From Melieria omissa (taxonomy: Eukaryota > Arthropoda > Insecta > Diptera > Ulidiidae): 64,000 nucleotides of DNA. Shown here in pieces: positions 1 to 12,791 of this stretch. The translations under genes were made by a program, and so were the position numbers. Position 1 is the first letter of the stretch; the number at the start of each line of letters is the position of its first letter. Location: assembly GCA_963971225.1 (NCBI GenBank), contig OZ020269.1, forward strand, positions 13,292,701 to 13,356,700. Reading direction: 5' to 3'. The notes under the pieces are model-generated. The model did no database searches. It had not been told where the DNA came from and worked only from the letters and a program-made list of their open reading frames with translations.

Positions 1-880
1 ATCTCTTGCATTTCAAAGCTTCACTGACCATTTAAAAATTTATTTTGTTTAAAAAATTTAAATTTCTTGAAATAGTAATCTTTCAGTTACAAGCAAAAAT
101 GGAAAATATTGCAAATTTGAGATTTTTCCTGCAATAAAGTGCAAATTTCTGGGAAAAGATTACAATCTCTTGCATTTGAAAACTGAATTGAGAATTTTGA
201 ATCATTTTGTTAGAAACAATTATAATTTTTTGAAACAATCTCAATTGAAAATTTGAATCACAAGTGGAAAAATATTGCAAATTTTTGATTTTTCCTGCTA
301 TAAAGTTTGTTTGGCTGGAAAAAAAATTACAATATCTTACATTTCAAAGCTTCAGGGACAATTTACAATATTTTTCTTATAAGAAATTTCCATTTCTTTA
401 AACAGAAACTGTTGAAAAACTTTCAGTTCCAATCATCATATGAAAATTATTGAAAATTTGTGATTTTTCCTGCAATAAAATTGAATTTGTTGTAAGAAAT
501 CAGAATCTCATTCATTTCAAAGCTTCGGTGACCACTTAAAATTTATTTTCTTATACAAAATTTCAATTTCTTGAAACAGTCTCAACTTCAAATCCGTCTC
601 AAATTCAAATTATAAGTGGAAAATATTCCAATTTTGTAATTTTTGCTGCAATAAAGTTTAAATTTTGGGAAAAACATTACAATTTCCTGCATTTCAAAGC
701 TTAATTGCGAACTTTGTTATACAAAATTTAAATTTTTTTAAACAGTCTCAACTAAAAGTTCTAATCATAAGAAAAAATATTGCAGATTTGTAATTTTTCC
801 TGCAACTAAATTTCAATTTTCTAGACAAAATTCCAATCTAATGTAATTTAAAGCAACTTAACAATAATTTGTCAAAAAAG
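1..880. repeat. tandem array of about 170-bp AT-rich repeats
   Basis: The phrase CATTTCAAAGCTTC (or a close variant) recurs near positions 8, 170, 340, 510 and 690. Each occurrence is followed by a similar sentence containing TTGAAACAGTCTCAA, GAAAATATTGCAAATTTG and TTTTTCCTGCAATAAAGTT. Spacing is about 165-180 bp. The array is cut by the window start. The same unit reappears at 3640-4170 inside intron 7 of acyl-CoA oxidase copy A. Confidence 0.75.
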
Positions 881-3194
881 AATTTAAATTTCTGAGACAT
901 ATTTAGATTACAAAATGTTTTGAAATGAAAGTTTTTATCTCTGTATCTTTCATTGTACTTTTTTTCTATCAAATGAACAATTCTAACCCACTACAACTTT
1001 ACATTGCTGTCTCTATTAAAGTTAAAAGTTTAAAGTTTTCTCTTTTTCACCACATATTTAAGTTAAAAGTCAAAAGTTTTCTCTTTTTTCACCACAAATT
1101 CATATTTGACTTGCATCCATTCGAATGCATTGGCCTGTAAGACAAAGTAAAACAATACAAATTTAAATGACAATTTTTTTATATAATTTTATACAATTTT
1201 TTCTAAATACTTCTTGCCTTAATATGCTGAGGCCAATTATTTTCTAATGCAATCCTAAGTTCAAAGTTGTAGTCTTTTTCACTTTCTTTAAGCTCTTCCC
1301 AATCCATTCCATAGTTTTTGGTTGATTAGTGTTTTATTCTTTTTCTTTATCCCCTTAAATCTTTAGGGTTTACAAATAATTCAATTGTTTGCAAAAGTTT
1401 CCACTAGAAATAATCTCATAAAGTCTCTTTTCAATGGTCCAAAACCTGCACTGTGCAATGCTCATTTTTCAACCTCTTTGAGTGACATTAGCAGGCACTA
1501 AGAAAGTGCAATGATATCTTCTGTCACACACAACATTGAAACATGGTTTCGAATCTTCTGACCATCTCACAATTGCCATGTTTCAGTGCCTGCTTGGCTC
1601 TCGCCAGAAATATTAGCCATTCTAATTTTGCATTTACTAACATTTAAAAACGCATATCACAATTGCTAGTTGTCTCTCCACAGCTTCATAAAAAAGCTCT
1701 GCAATCAAATTGTTTAGCCCAATCAAAAGTCAATTTAATCAAACGTTAAACTCTTTTTAATTACACTTTTCTTTCTAATCAAAACAACACAGTGCCGAAC
1801 AATTGTTAAGTTTCTCTATACAAACCCGCCCAAAGTGGCCAATTGAGTAGTGATTTGCCTGAACAAATTTCACTCCAATACTGCTCAGTTGCTCATTTGC
1901 CTTTGTCTCTTTTTGCAATATCATCAAAATAGTATTTAAATATGTAGTCCAGCTAGTTTGCATTTTCATACATATTCATACTTGCTAGATTTGTTTGAAA
2001 GCTCATAAACCGAATAATAAATAAAATGCCATACGAAGAAAGCAAACTGCAAACTGCGACTGCATGAAATTGCAACTCAACCACTCGAACTCAAACTTGA
2101 ACTCGTTTTGTATGTTTCAGCACTTATACACTGTAAAAAATAATAAACTATGATAATGTAAACAAACAAAAACAAACGAAAATCGAACTTAAGCGCCATT
2201 TCTCTCATCAGTTTAATAAGTACGAGTAAGGCAGCAAATCAGCGTCGAAAAAAATTAAATAAATCACAGCAGCGAGTACAATTTCAACTGTATGTAAGCA
2301 ACGATTGTGCTCGCTCAAACTTGGAAATGTTTATACTAATCTATATATAAATATATATATTATAATTTCGATAAATACACCTTGGGTTCTTTTGTACGCA
2401 TTGCAGCGCTTTACACATAACACACACACAACCGATTTCTTTTCCCCCGCACTAAATCTACGTTTACAATTCTTTTCAAATTTTTTTTATAAGAGCTTTA
2501 GTTTGTTAGTTTATAATAAAGCTGAATGTACTGAAATTGGTTTTTGATTTGCTAAATAAACAAAAATAAATACAAAAAAAAACGTAAAAAATTAATTTAA
2601 TTAATAAAACAAAAAAATGTAAAAAACGAACTGAGTTGTTATTAAAAAAGTTTCACACAGGTAAAAAGTGACCAGATGGCAGTGAGAATTTTTCCAATAG
2701 GGATATTTTAGCTGTCGTGCACTCGCAGCTATTTGTCACATTCGATCATCTACGCAAAGTTGGTTCTGTATTCCATTCTATTGAAGTCTATCGCTAGATT
2801 CATGCTTCCTCACTGTATAAACTGTTCGATCCTTGGAATCATTTGTTTGAAATTTTAATTGAAATATTTTTTCATTCTCTTCATAAACTTCGTCCTATGA
2901 ACATCACAGCATTTTGTTTCTCACTTCTCTACAATTGATATCCAACAGTTTTGAAACCACCAGCAAAAATATCTTAGCTGTATTGGTTCGGTTCCAAGTA
3001 GACTTTAAATTAAATTTATATTCCATTTTTATTTTGATTTTATTTAATTTTATTATTTCAATACAATATAAATTATTATTTTAACTATGGTTCAAAAGAC
3101 CTTACACCGAGATTATAAACATACATACTCTATATACAAACGACAACCAACAAATATGCACAAAACCCGCTAGAAAATTATATCAGTGCACTAC
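881..3194. other. intergenic spacer downstream of oxidase copy A
   Basis: I see no gene here. Open frames are short, AT-rich and without recognisable domains. TTTATT runs around 3020-3050 would read AATAAA on the minus strand and could provide the polyadenylation signal of copy A. A block near 1240-1970 is less repetitive but matches nothing I recognise. Confidence 0.5.
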
Positions 3195-6100
3195 TTATAT
3201 GTTCGACTTCATGAACGGCTTCAAGTACATTTCGAACGCCTGCGGCACCGGTTTCTGATTCAACGAGCTCTTCTTGGCCGCCTCGAAGATGCGCTCGTAG
3301 ACATTGCCATCATAGCAGCCCAGTACCGAACTCAGTACACGATCTGGAAAGTCAAAGCCATCACAAATGGCCACTGCTTCCGGGCGAATTTTTGCCAACA
3401 CTGCTTCCAAACGTTCTTGCAATGCAGTCAGATCGTTGTCAGTCAAGTTGATGAACTGTAAGCGTTGAATATGAAAATTTGTAGAGAGTTATGGGTCTAT
3501 TGGGAATCTAATATTATCTTAAATCAATGTTGAAGGTTAACTTAACAAATTTTGTCGAAAAGAAGCCAGAAATCGATCATAAGTAATTAAGTTAAAGTGA
3601 TGAAGAAAACATGAACTGAATCGGCCAACGACAATTAACGCTTTAGCGATTAATTGAGAATTTGTTTTGTTATAAAAAATTTAAATTTTTTGAAACAGTC
3701 TTAAAATTCTGAAAATTCTAATTACAAGCGAAAAATATTGCAGATTTATGATTTTTCTTGCAATCAAGTTTAAATTTCTAGAAAAACAATCTCTTGCATT
3801 TCAAAGCTTCAGTGACAATTTAAAATGTTTTTCTTATAAGAAATTTTAATTTCTTTAAACAGTTTTAACTTTCAGTTCCAATCATAAGAGAAAAATATTG
3901 CAGATATGATTTTTCCTGCAATAAAGTTGAATTTTTTTGAAAGAAATTAGAATCTCATTAATTTCAAAGATTCAGTAACCATTTAAAATGTATTTTCTTA
4001 TACAAAATTTCAATTTCTTGAAACAGTCTCAACTTAAAATTCAAATCATAAGAGTAAAGTATTCAAATTTTGTAATTTATCCTGCAATAAAGTTCAATTT
4101 TCTAGACAAAATTCCAATCTAAAGTGATGGAAAAAACATGGACTGAATCGGCCAACGACAATTAACGCTTTAGCGCCCTTTGGTGTCACTAAAACTTTGT
4201 TGACCGTAAAAAGTTGCAGAAGATTGGTTAGCTGGATTTGTATTCATTTTGGTTTCTTCAAAGATAAGTCTTTTTTGTATATCTCAATGCTTCATATTTT
4301 ACTGAGCTTTGTGAGAAGGGAACTCCCCATGAAAGTTTTCGTTTCGTTCTCTTGATAAAGAAGTCTATTTTGACTATAGACTTGAGAGGTCACTGAGATT
4401 TGTGAAAAAGGACTTTCCCAATAAAGGTTTTCGTTTCATTTTCTTCAGAAGGAAATCTGTTTTGCAGTTCACTCGGACTTGTGAGAAGGGACTTTTCCCA
4501 TGAAACTTGTTTCTCATTTTCTTCACAAAGAAGTCTGTTTGTGTATCTGAATCCTTGAAAGCTCACTTAGATTTGTGAGAAGGGACTTCCCAATGAAAGT
4601 TTTTATTTCATTTTCTTCAGAAAGAAGTCTATTTTGTGTATCTCAATGCTTCATACTTCACTCAGATTTGTAAGAAGGGACTTCCCAATGAAAGTTTCCG
4701 TTTTATTTTCTTTAGAAGGAAGTCTCGGATTTGTGAGAAGGGACTTTCCCCATGAAACTTTATAGTTCGTTTTCTTCAGAAATAAATCTACTATATTTTG
4801 TATCTCATTGCTTGAGAATTCACTCAGATTTGTGAGACTTTCCCAATGAAAGTTATTTTGTACGTCCGACGGCTGGACAGCAACAGAGATAATGAAAGAC
4901 TGTTTCTAACTTCTAGTGAAACTAATTAATTTTGTAAATTTTGTTTTTGATTAACTTTGTAAAAATGCGACTAAAGTTTTCGAAACCCTTTTAAATGAAA
5001 GATTATCCTTCGAAAATGATTCATATATCTGTTGATCGTAAACCACAAGAGCTACTGATCTGAAATATGTCTTTTGTAATGCAACTTACAAGCTTTGTAT
5101 TTAAAATATACTAAATGCAACACCTTCTTTTTGTTCTAGTGACTCACATGCAGTTTGTACCCCAATAATAAAAAAAATATATATATTTTGCTTTTAGCTT
5201 AAATGACTCAACCAATTGAAAATTGTATGACTAAAAAATTTCATTGAATATTTCAATAATTCCAAATGGTAATAATGATAAGTTTTCATAATGTTCAGTT
5301 TATATTTACCCTCAAAATATCGGCCATATGTCGTTGTACTGTGTGCAGCAAATACAACTCGAGCAGATTCTCCAGCACTTTGTTGAGCTGTGGCGATCGT
5401 TTGGCCGCCTTGCGGCTGGTCACTTCAGTCAAAAATGTGCTGGCCACAAAGGCGCGTCCGTGCAGCTGTTGTTTACAGTACACAACAAATATAAAATAAA
5501 TAAAATTAAATAATTCGTCTATAAATATGCGCAATGCACTCACCTCGGCCGCTTGTGTCAGCTCAATGCCGGTGCAGTTAACCGCCTCGGGTTGGGTCTG
5601 TCCACGCTGCAGTCGCGCACTGAAACTGTTGAAGGCAATGCGCGTTTTGCTGCAATACAAGAAAGTTCAAATAAGCAGAAGAATTAATAAAAGATTTCAG
5701 AATTCATAAATAAATTCAAATGCGAAAACTAAAGAACTAGCAAGAAGAAAACGAGGTTAGATTTGATCTGAATGGACACCATCTTTGAGATTCTTGTTTT
5801 CAACACTTCGTAGTCTTCTTTCTTACTTGGTGGCGGCGTATTGCAGCGCCTTGACGAGACACTGCCAGTCGCCCGTCCACTTGGGGAACTCCTTCAATTC
5901 AGCACAATCGCCCAGATAGGCCATGGTGGGCATCAGCTCCTTGCCCGCCAACACATCTGCCCACGTTTTCACGAGTATTTTGCCAACCTGCAGATACAGC
6001 ACCGAGTTCTCGCCCTCGTAGGTGCACGCGGCCGTTGTCAACGTGAACAAATTGCCCAGATTGGCCGCCGCCAGGTAGCCGTGACCGCCGCACGACAGCC

Positions 6101-9100
6101 GCAGCCGTTCGATGCCGAACGCCGAGTCGTACGAACAGGAGGCTTTCAGTGTGCACGCCAGCGCATGCAGCTCGGGCAGACGCGAGTAGTCGTTGCGATT
6201 GATGGCGCTGGCCGTGGCCTGGTACAGCTTGTACAGCGAGCCCGCTGCCAGTCGATACGCAATGGCTGTCGCCAGCTCGGGAAAGAGCTTCAGCTGCTGC
6301 GTCACATGGTCAATGATCTGTGGCTCGGGTTCGCTGCAAAATGAAAGCAATTAGTAAACTTCGCGCTAGTTGCACATCGGCACCCACTCTGGATTGATGG
6401 GGCTTTGGCGGCGCACAGCCGAGTAGCGCGTGGCTATGGTGACCGCCTGTGCGTGCCACACCGCGTTGCCCAGCGCCACCATGCAGCGCACATACACCAT
6501 GGGAAAGTAGGTGAGCTGCGAGACGGGACTCTTCACGAAGGTGCCATCGGGCAGCAGTTTGGCGTTCTTCATCAGCATGTTGGTGCGCGGAATGCGCACA
6601 TCCTTCAGTCCCATGTAGCCGTTGTTGACAGCCGTCAGCCCGATCTTCTTGCCAATGTCGCCGATGTCGATGCCCGGCAGCGGCATGTGCGTCTCCTCGT
6701 CGCGCACCTGCAGCACAAACATCTGTACACCCTTCGGTTCGTTGTCGATGTAGAGCTGCGCCACCACAATGCAATAGTTGGCCGTTTGACCCACTGAAAT
6801 TTTAAGCGAATCATTAAATGTCGGTGTGTGAGTGTGTGTGTGTTGAACGAGTGTACTCACAGCCACCGGGCCACCACTTGTACGAGGTCAGTGTGGGCGT
6901 GTTCAGCACGAATTCATCGCTGCGACGATCGTAGTCGGCGCGTGTTTCCAGGCCGCGCAGAAACGTGCCGTGACCCAGCTCGGTCTGTGCATAGGTGCCG
7001 ACGATTTCGAACTTTTCGGCGCGCTTGCCAAATTTTTCGTACTGTTCGGGTGTGCCTTGGCCCTGCAACGCTCGGGTAAACATCACCACGTGCACGGCCA
7101 GCGGACTGCCGGCGGGCGTGAGTGCAGTGCCTATCGGACCGTTCATAAGAGTTCTGTGGAAAGTGGGAATCAATTGAGAAATAATGAAGAAAAAAAATAA
7201 TAAAATAAATTGAATAATTAATGGTAATGAATTGATATTTATGAATATTTAACTAGTCAACTATAAGACAAATTATCAGTTTATAATTGTTTTCAATAAA
7301 CGCTTTAAGTAACTAAATAGTCAACTTTTACATTCAATCAACTAATTAGTAAATCAGTATTTTCCTTCAACTTGTACTCGACCAAAATTTACCCAATAAT
7401 ATTTACTTTCTACTGACTATTTAGTCAACTAATTGGTTGACTATTCTTTCTTAATCGTTAACCAAGTAATAAGTCAACTAATTCTTTAATTAGTTAACCA
7501 GCATTTGCCTTTGAATAAAATTTTTGTCAATATTTGCTTTCTACTGACTATTTGGTCAACTAATAAGTTAATCAGCTAGCTTTCTTAATCAGCTACATAT
7601 TGTTACGAAAATCCAAGTTTATTTTCGAAGGTTCGTTTTGATTGTATTTGAAAATAAAACAACTTCAATTACTCAGCAAAAATTAACAATCACTTTATTT
7701 ACAGATTTACACTTCGCTTGTATCTACACTTGTTACCACTTTGCTTGCTCAACACAGACTCGACTCATTGCGCTGCGCACTGCTGCTTTTATACCAGTTT
7801 TCTTATCGCGCCGAAGTTTCTTGCAACTTCTAATTGGAAAGCGCTCGACCATTCTCGCACAGCCCATTTCTTCGAGAACCATCCTTATCAGACTATACCA
7901 AGCGAATTTATAACAGTTTTGCTGTACTTCAAAGTACATGCCTAAAAGTATGCTTGCAAAAGCGTTCATGCACAGCAAACAGAAACTTTTCGTTTCAATA
8001 TTATAATTAACTCTTTAACTTATCTTTTCCAACTAATTGGTCAATTTTTTGTTTTTAACTACATATTTAGTCAACTATTTCTTCAATTAGTTAACCAATA
8101 TTTCCCTTCAACTAGTAGACAACTAATATGTGCAACAAATAATTTGTCAATATTTGCTTTCTACCGACTTCTTAGTCAACTAACAAATCAACTATTTTTT
8201 CTTAATCAGCTATATAGTTAATTATCTCGTTAACCAAGTAATAAATCAACTAATTCTAGTTAATTCTAGTTAACTAGTTTAAATAGTATTTGTAACAAAT
8301 GATTTGTCAATATTGACTTTCTACTGACTAAATGTAGTCAATTAATTGGTCAACTTTTCTTTCTTAATCAGCCATATAGTTAATTAACTCGTTAACATAT
8401 CTTTCTCAACTAATTGGTCAACTTTTTGTTTTTAACTACATATTTAGTCAACTATTTCTTCAATTAGTGAACCAATATTTCTCTTCAACTAGTAGACAAC
8501 TAATATGTGCAACAAATAATTTGTCAATATTTGTTTTCTATCGACTTCTTAGCCAACTAATAGATCAACTATTCTTTCTTAATCAGCTATATAGTTAACT
8601 ATCTCGTTAACCAAGTAATAAATCAACTAATTCTTTAATTAGTTAACCAATAATGGCTTTTAAATAATATGTGTAACAAATGATTTGTCAATATTTACTT
8701 TCTACTCTACATAGTGAGTAGACTTTCTACTGACTAAATGTAGTCAATTAATTGGTCAACTATTCTTTCTTAATCAGCTTTATCAGCTAATAATCTCGTC
8801 AACTTATCTTTCTCAAGTAATTGGTCAACTATTCTTTTTTTCCCAAGTACTAAGTCAACTACATAGTTCGTCAATTAGTTAACCAATATTTTCCTTTAAC
8901 TAGAAGACAACTAATATGTGTAACAAATAATTTCTTCCTACTGACTATTTAGTCAACTATGTGGTCAACTATTCTTTTTTTACCAAGTTTTTTACCAAGT
9001 TGACTAAATAGCCAACTGCATAGTTTTTCAATTAGTTAACCATTATTTTCTTTCAACTATTAGTCAACTAATATTTATTACAAATTATTTATAAATATTT

Positions 9101-12100
9101 ACTTTCTATTAGTCAATTGATTGATCAACTTTTTCTTAATCAACTATAATTAATTAATTAACTCTTTAACTTATCTTTCTCAACTAATTGGTTAACTATT
9201 CTTTTCTAACAAAGCAAAGTTAACTAATTTTTGATCTCATCTTCCTAAACAAACTATATGGTCAAATAACTGTTCAATTAATCTTTTCAAATGACTATTA
9301 AATCAACAAATTAGCTAATTTTTATTTCCAACCAACAATTTAGTCAACCAATATTTTATATTTAACTAATTAGCCAACTTTCTAGTCAACTTCTAACCTC
9401 AGACAAGTATTTTGTCACCAATTTAGTCAACTCATATTATGAGGCAACTCTTACTTTACTATTTAATCCACTCGTTAGTCAACAGATACTTTCTTCTGAT
9501 CGAAACATTAGTCAAATTAAATTTTCCACCAACTATGTAATCATCTAATTAGTTGCTAATATTTTCAGCGCATTATTAAGTCAATTGATTAATCAGCTAA
9601 CGTTTTCATTCAACTGCCTAGTCAATTCATATTATCATTAACAAATTAGTCAGCCAATATTATCAGCCAACTATTTAGTCAACTAATTAGCAGGCTCATA
9701 TTTTCTTCCTAATAAATATTTAAATGAATAATTTGTCAACATGTACCTGCTACTAATTACTTAGTCAATTAAATAATCAATTAACATATTCACTCTTTAG
9801 TCAATTCATATTTTCTGCCAACTATTTGGTTAGCAAATTACTCATCTAATATTATCTGTTAACTGTTTAGTTATTTAGAAAGTCAACTTATATCTCTTGG
9901 TAATTATTTGGTAAAGAAATTCTATCTAACTAACTTAACTAATATGATGACTAATTACAACAAAGCCACTACATCAGTATTAATCCAGACTAATCCAAAT
10001 ATATACTCAACTAAATAGTCAACTTATAGTTTTCTCCAACAATTTAGTCTACTAATATTTTCAATAACTTCAATAACTAATATTTTCATCAACTTTATTT
10101 TAGTCAACTCATACTTTTCGCCAAATGCTCGTATAATCATATTGGTCATCAAATAAGTTAACTATGTTGATATTATTAGCCAATTATTTCGTCCACTAAT
10201 GAGTCGACTCATACTTTCGTCCAAATAATTGGTAAACAAAGAATCAGCTCAAATTGGTCAATTAAAGTTATCAGCCTACTATTTAATCATACTTCCATTC
10301 AACTTTTTTGGTCAACTAGTATTTTCAAGTCACAATTTAGTGAAGTAATTAACTAACGTTATCAGACAAAAATTTAACCAAGTGGTTAGTCAACTCATAC
10401 TTTCTTATAACTATTTGGTCTGCAAACTATTGAAGTTAACTAAAATTTTCAACCCACAAATTAGCCAACTACGTAATTAATTTACCATTTCAACTAACAG
10501 TTTAAGTAACTAGTTAGTCATCTTATATGTGGTCAACAAATAAGTCATCGAATTCCAAAATTCAACTAATGAATTAATCAACTAACTCATTAATTTAGTC
10601 GACTAAAGCATTAATTTATGTTTCCAACAAACTAATTAATCTAATCTAGTCAACAAACTACAAGTGCGTTCTGCCAATTATTTGCTCACCAAATTAGTCA
10701 ACTATGATTTATAACCAACTTATCATATTGGGTCACCAAATTATTCAACTTATATATTAAACCAACTATTAGTCAACTCACATTTAGTTCAACTCTTAGT
10801 GCACCAAAATGTTGATCTTGTGTCATAACTGAATTTCTTATAATAAACACTAGTCAACTATTTTTAAGTAATTACAACACATCAACTATGGGTACTGAGA
10901 TTAGGAACTGGGTACCAAGACTCACGGATAGATCTCTGTGCCGCCGGGATTTAAACGTTCTTGCAGCGCTCTTAGCTTTTTGGCCGCATCGACGGCGTGT
11001 TTAACGCTTCTGTTGTAGAGCTCCTCATACGACAAGTGGTCCAACCACACAGGATCATCCATGTTGTCATACAGGTTTTCTTCTACAAAAGTACGAGAGA
11101 AACACAATTGAAAAGTTATTTGAACATAATTAAAATAAACAAAAATCCAATTAAAATGAAAAAAAAATTAAAATTAAATTGAATTAAAAAAATCAATTAA
11201 ATCCATTTGAATTGATCTAAAATGTGAAAATTACAAATGTTAATAGAAACAAATATGCAAAACTCACTTAAAATGGGAGAATTAGAAAAGTAAATAGAGA
11301 ATTTAAATTTTTGTTATTGTATCGAAATTTGTTTGATGTCAACGTTCTTCTCGACACTTAATACAATTGCATTAAAAAATTGTCTATTCTTGTCGAAAGT
11401 TGAACTTCGACCCATAGATTTGCATTAATGCATACAACACACTCACGGCACTGAGTCACTGATAAATAGTTTTTAACCCATTAGCGCTTGAACGGGAGTT
11501 TTTTAAGACCCTTTGCAATACGAATTTGAATAACACGCAAACGTGGGAAGTGTAATTTCTAAGAATTTGTGAGAATTTATGACTTAGAATCGTGAGCTAC
11601 GAAAACCTGATTAAAAACGACTTGAAAAGTGTTGGGTTAATGTCATAGATAAACTGTTTGGCGAGATAATTTTCATGTTTTTATGACTTACGAAGCCGTT
11701 TAAAAGTCTGGTCTACTGTAGTTTGTCTCTATGAAAACGGACTTGGAAATTTTTTGTTATTTTTTCATTTTTTCCAAATGGTGAATTTTTTCAAATCTTT
11801 AAATTTAGATCGCAATGATGTACTAATTAGTTAGGTATTCTTTTTGATTTTGATTAAAATAAAGTTAAAGTAGCAGTTTTCCTGTATAAAATCCTATTTT
11901 TAATAAGTAAATAATAGTACAAAAAAAATAAATAAATAATAAAAATTATTTTTAAATTCTAAAAAAAAAATATAAAATAAAAAAAATTAAGAGTTCTTAA
12001 GTTGTGTGATTTTAAAGTTAGGATTCAAGGAGATTTCAAGAGTTATTCGATTTTGTATCGCAAATGACAATGCAAGAAACTCTTAAAAAAACGTGCCTCC

Positions 12101-12752
12101 AGACGCTGATGGGTTATTTTAGCATTGACCGTGTCAATACAAAACAACAACACAATCCAAATCCAACGGAAAATGAATAAATCATGCATTCACGTGCTGT
12201 ATTCACTTGAATCGTTTGAATGCAACAAACAATCGACGATGAAGGCGAACGAAGTTCAAATTAGAAGGCTCAAGCCTTCTGTATAGTTTCTTCTCTTTTG
12301 TTTTGTGTGCTCTATTTACACATTATTTTCTTTTTTATTCGTTTTAATTATAGTACAGTGTTCTCAATCGTTTATTCAAATCATGAGATTGTAAATTTTA
12401 ATTCACATTTTACGATTAGTTGCAACACTGCCCGACGGTGCCCCTGAACAGTGCTCGTACATACTATCGTACATACTTATATGTAATGCAAATTGACGCT
12501 GCTGATATGGAAGTTTCCATTACATTGGCCGAAGATCATTGAACCAGGACGCTTGTAAAACACTCATAGCCACTTGGATCGCACAGACCACTTTCGCTCG
12601 ACAGCGGCCCTTAACTCACCGACTAGACGCTTCATCTGCAGCCAATTGGGATCGCCAAAGTACCACGTCGCAAACTCGTCCACATCGACAGTGGCATTCT
12701 GACGCTCTTTGACCAGATCGGGATTAACGCGCTTTGGCACCGCAAACGACAT
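3195..12752 (-). CDS. peroxisomal acyl-CoA oxidase, copy A (8 exons, 672 aa)
   Basis: Exons on the minus strand are 12752-12620, 11082-10926, 7153-6861, 6793-6388, 6333-5827, 5649-5544, 5465-5310 and 3455-3195. All junctions are GT-AG and the sum (2019 nt) is in frame. The product would oxidise acyl-CoA to trans-2-enoyl-CoA with FAD, producing hydrogen peroxide, the first step of peroxisomal beta-oxidation. Family signatures visible are [12 protein letters not shown] (exon 1), NPGG (exon 2), [11 protein letters not shown] and KWWPGG (exon 3), [10 protein letters not shown] (exon 4), CGGHGY and CTYEGENS (exon 5; catalytic Glu about residue 436) and CYDGNVYE (exon 8). The start is the ATG at 12752, giving MSFAVPK; an upstream in-frame ATG at 12812 adds 20 unconserved residues. 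The C terminus KSNI is a non-canonical peroxisomal signal. Intron 2 (3.8 kb) is satellite DNA. It is paralogous to copies B-D; the Drosophila Acox57D pair is a plausible analogue. Confidence 0.93.
3640..4170. repeat. second array of the about 170-bp repeat, in intron 7 of copy A
   Basis: It repeats the wording of the array at 1-880: TTTCAAAGCTTCAGTGAC near 3800, TTTCAAAGATTCAGTAACC near 3960, and TTTTTCCTGCAATAAAGTT near 3910. Roughly three units are present. A short phrase (ACATG...CTGAATCGGCCAACGACAATTAACGC) occurs at both ends, near 3610 and 4137, so the array may have been duplicated together with its flank. Confidence 0.7.
4290..4880. repeat. minisatellite with units of about 93 bp around GTGAGAAGGGACTT
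   Basis: GTGAGAAGGGACTT or a close form starts near 4311, 4402, 4481, 4575, 4670, 4733 and 4832. The steps are 91, 79, 94, 95, 63 and 99 bp. Between them a sentence with CCCAATGAAAGTTTTCG, TTCTTCAGAAAGAAGTCT and ATCTCAATGCTTCA recurs. The short steps are units with internal deletions. It lies in intron 7 of copy A, next to the 170-bp array. Confidence 0.75.
7215..10880. repeat. degenerate satellite of AGTCAACTAAT-type words filling intron 2 of copy A
   Basis: Almost the whole 3.7-kb intron is built of variants of TTAGTCAACTAATTGGTCAAC. A higher-order unit is visible between about 8040 and 8900: CAACAAATAATTTGTCAATA recurs near 8133 and 8511 with an intervening variant near 8289, giving alternating steps of about 156 and 222 bp, or 378 bp in total. 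Copies become more diverged toward 10.9 kb. The only clear interruption is the LTR at 7601-7997. No ORF of note is present. Confidence 0.85.
7601..7997 (-). mobile_element. solo LTR of a retrotransposon with ATAT target duplication
   Basis: The segment runs from TGTTACGAAA to CGTTTCA, so it has TG...CA ends. It is flanked by ATAT on both sides (7597-7600 and 7998-8001). Removing it restores the surrounding satellite phrase AGCTAcATATtATAATTAACTC, as in uninterrupted units nearby. On the minus strand it holds a TATA box (GGTATAAAAGCAGCAG, near 7795) and an AATAAA signal (near 7695). A 4-bp ATAT duplication is typical of several insect Ty3/gypsy-class elements. No internal coding region remains, so this is a recombination remnant. 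Confidence 0.75.
11477..11636. mobile_element. possible short TTAA-flanked MITE in intron 1 of copy A
   Basis: The segment is flanked by TTAA (11473-11476 and 11637-11640) and starts CCCATTAGCG while ending GTGTTGGG, so only the outermost four bases pair cleanly. It resembles the better-supported CCCTTTCG elements of this window but is weak on its own. Confidence 0.3.
11641..12619. other. remainder of intron 1 of copy A
   Basis: AT-rich intron sequence with homopolymer and AAATAA runs around 11920-11990. I see no gene or recognisable element. ATGCAA/GCATGA-rich stretches near 12185 are unremarkable. Confidence 0.45.
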
Positions 12753-12791
12753 TGTAACCGAGATGAATGTATGCTTGGGACAAGCTCTCGC

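Noticed and set aside
5841..6344. 167-codon plus-strand ORF
   Set aside because: It is the antisense of exon 5 of oxidase copy A; the GC-rich coding strand keeps the opposite frame open. Similar plus-strand frames at 19120-19599 and 19611-20087 are rejected for the same reason.
7733..7978. 81-codon minus-strand ORF
   Set aside because: Entirely inside the solo LTR, with no similarity to a protein.
7215..10880. CRISPR-like array
   Set aside because: Repeats are short, degenerate and without unique spacers; this is eukaryotic satellite DNA.
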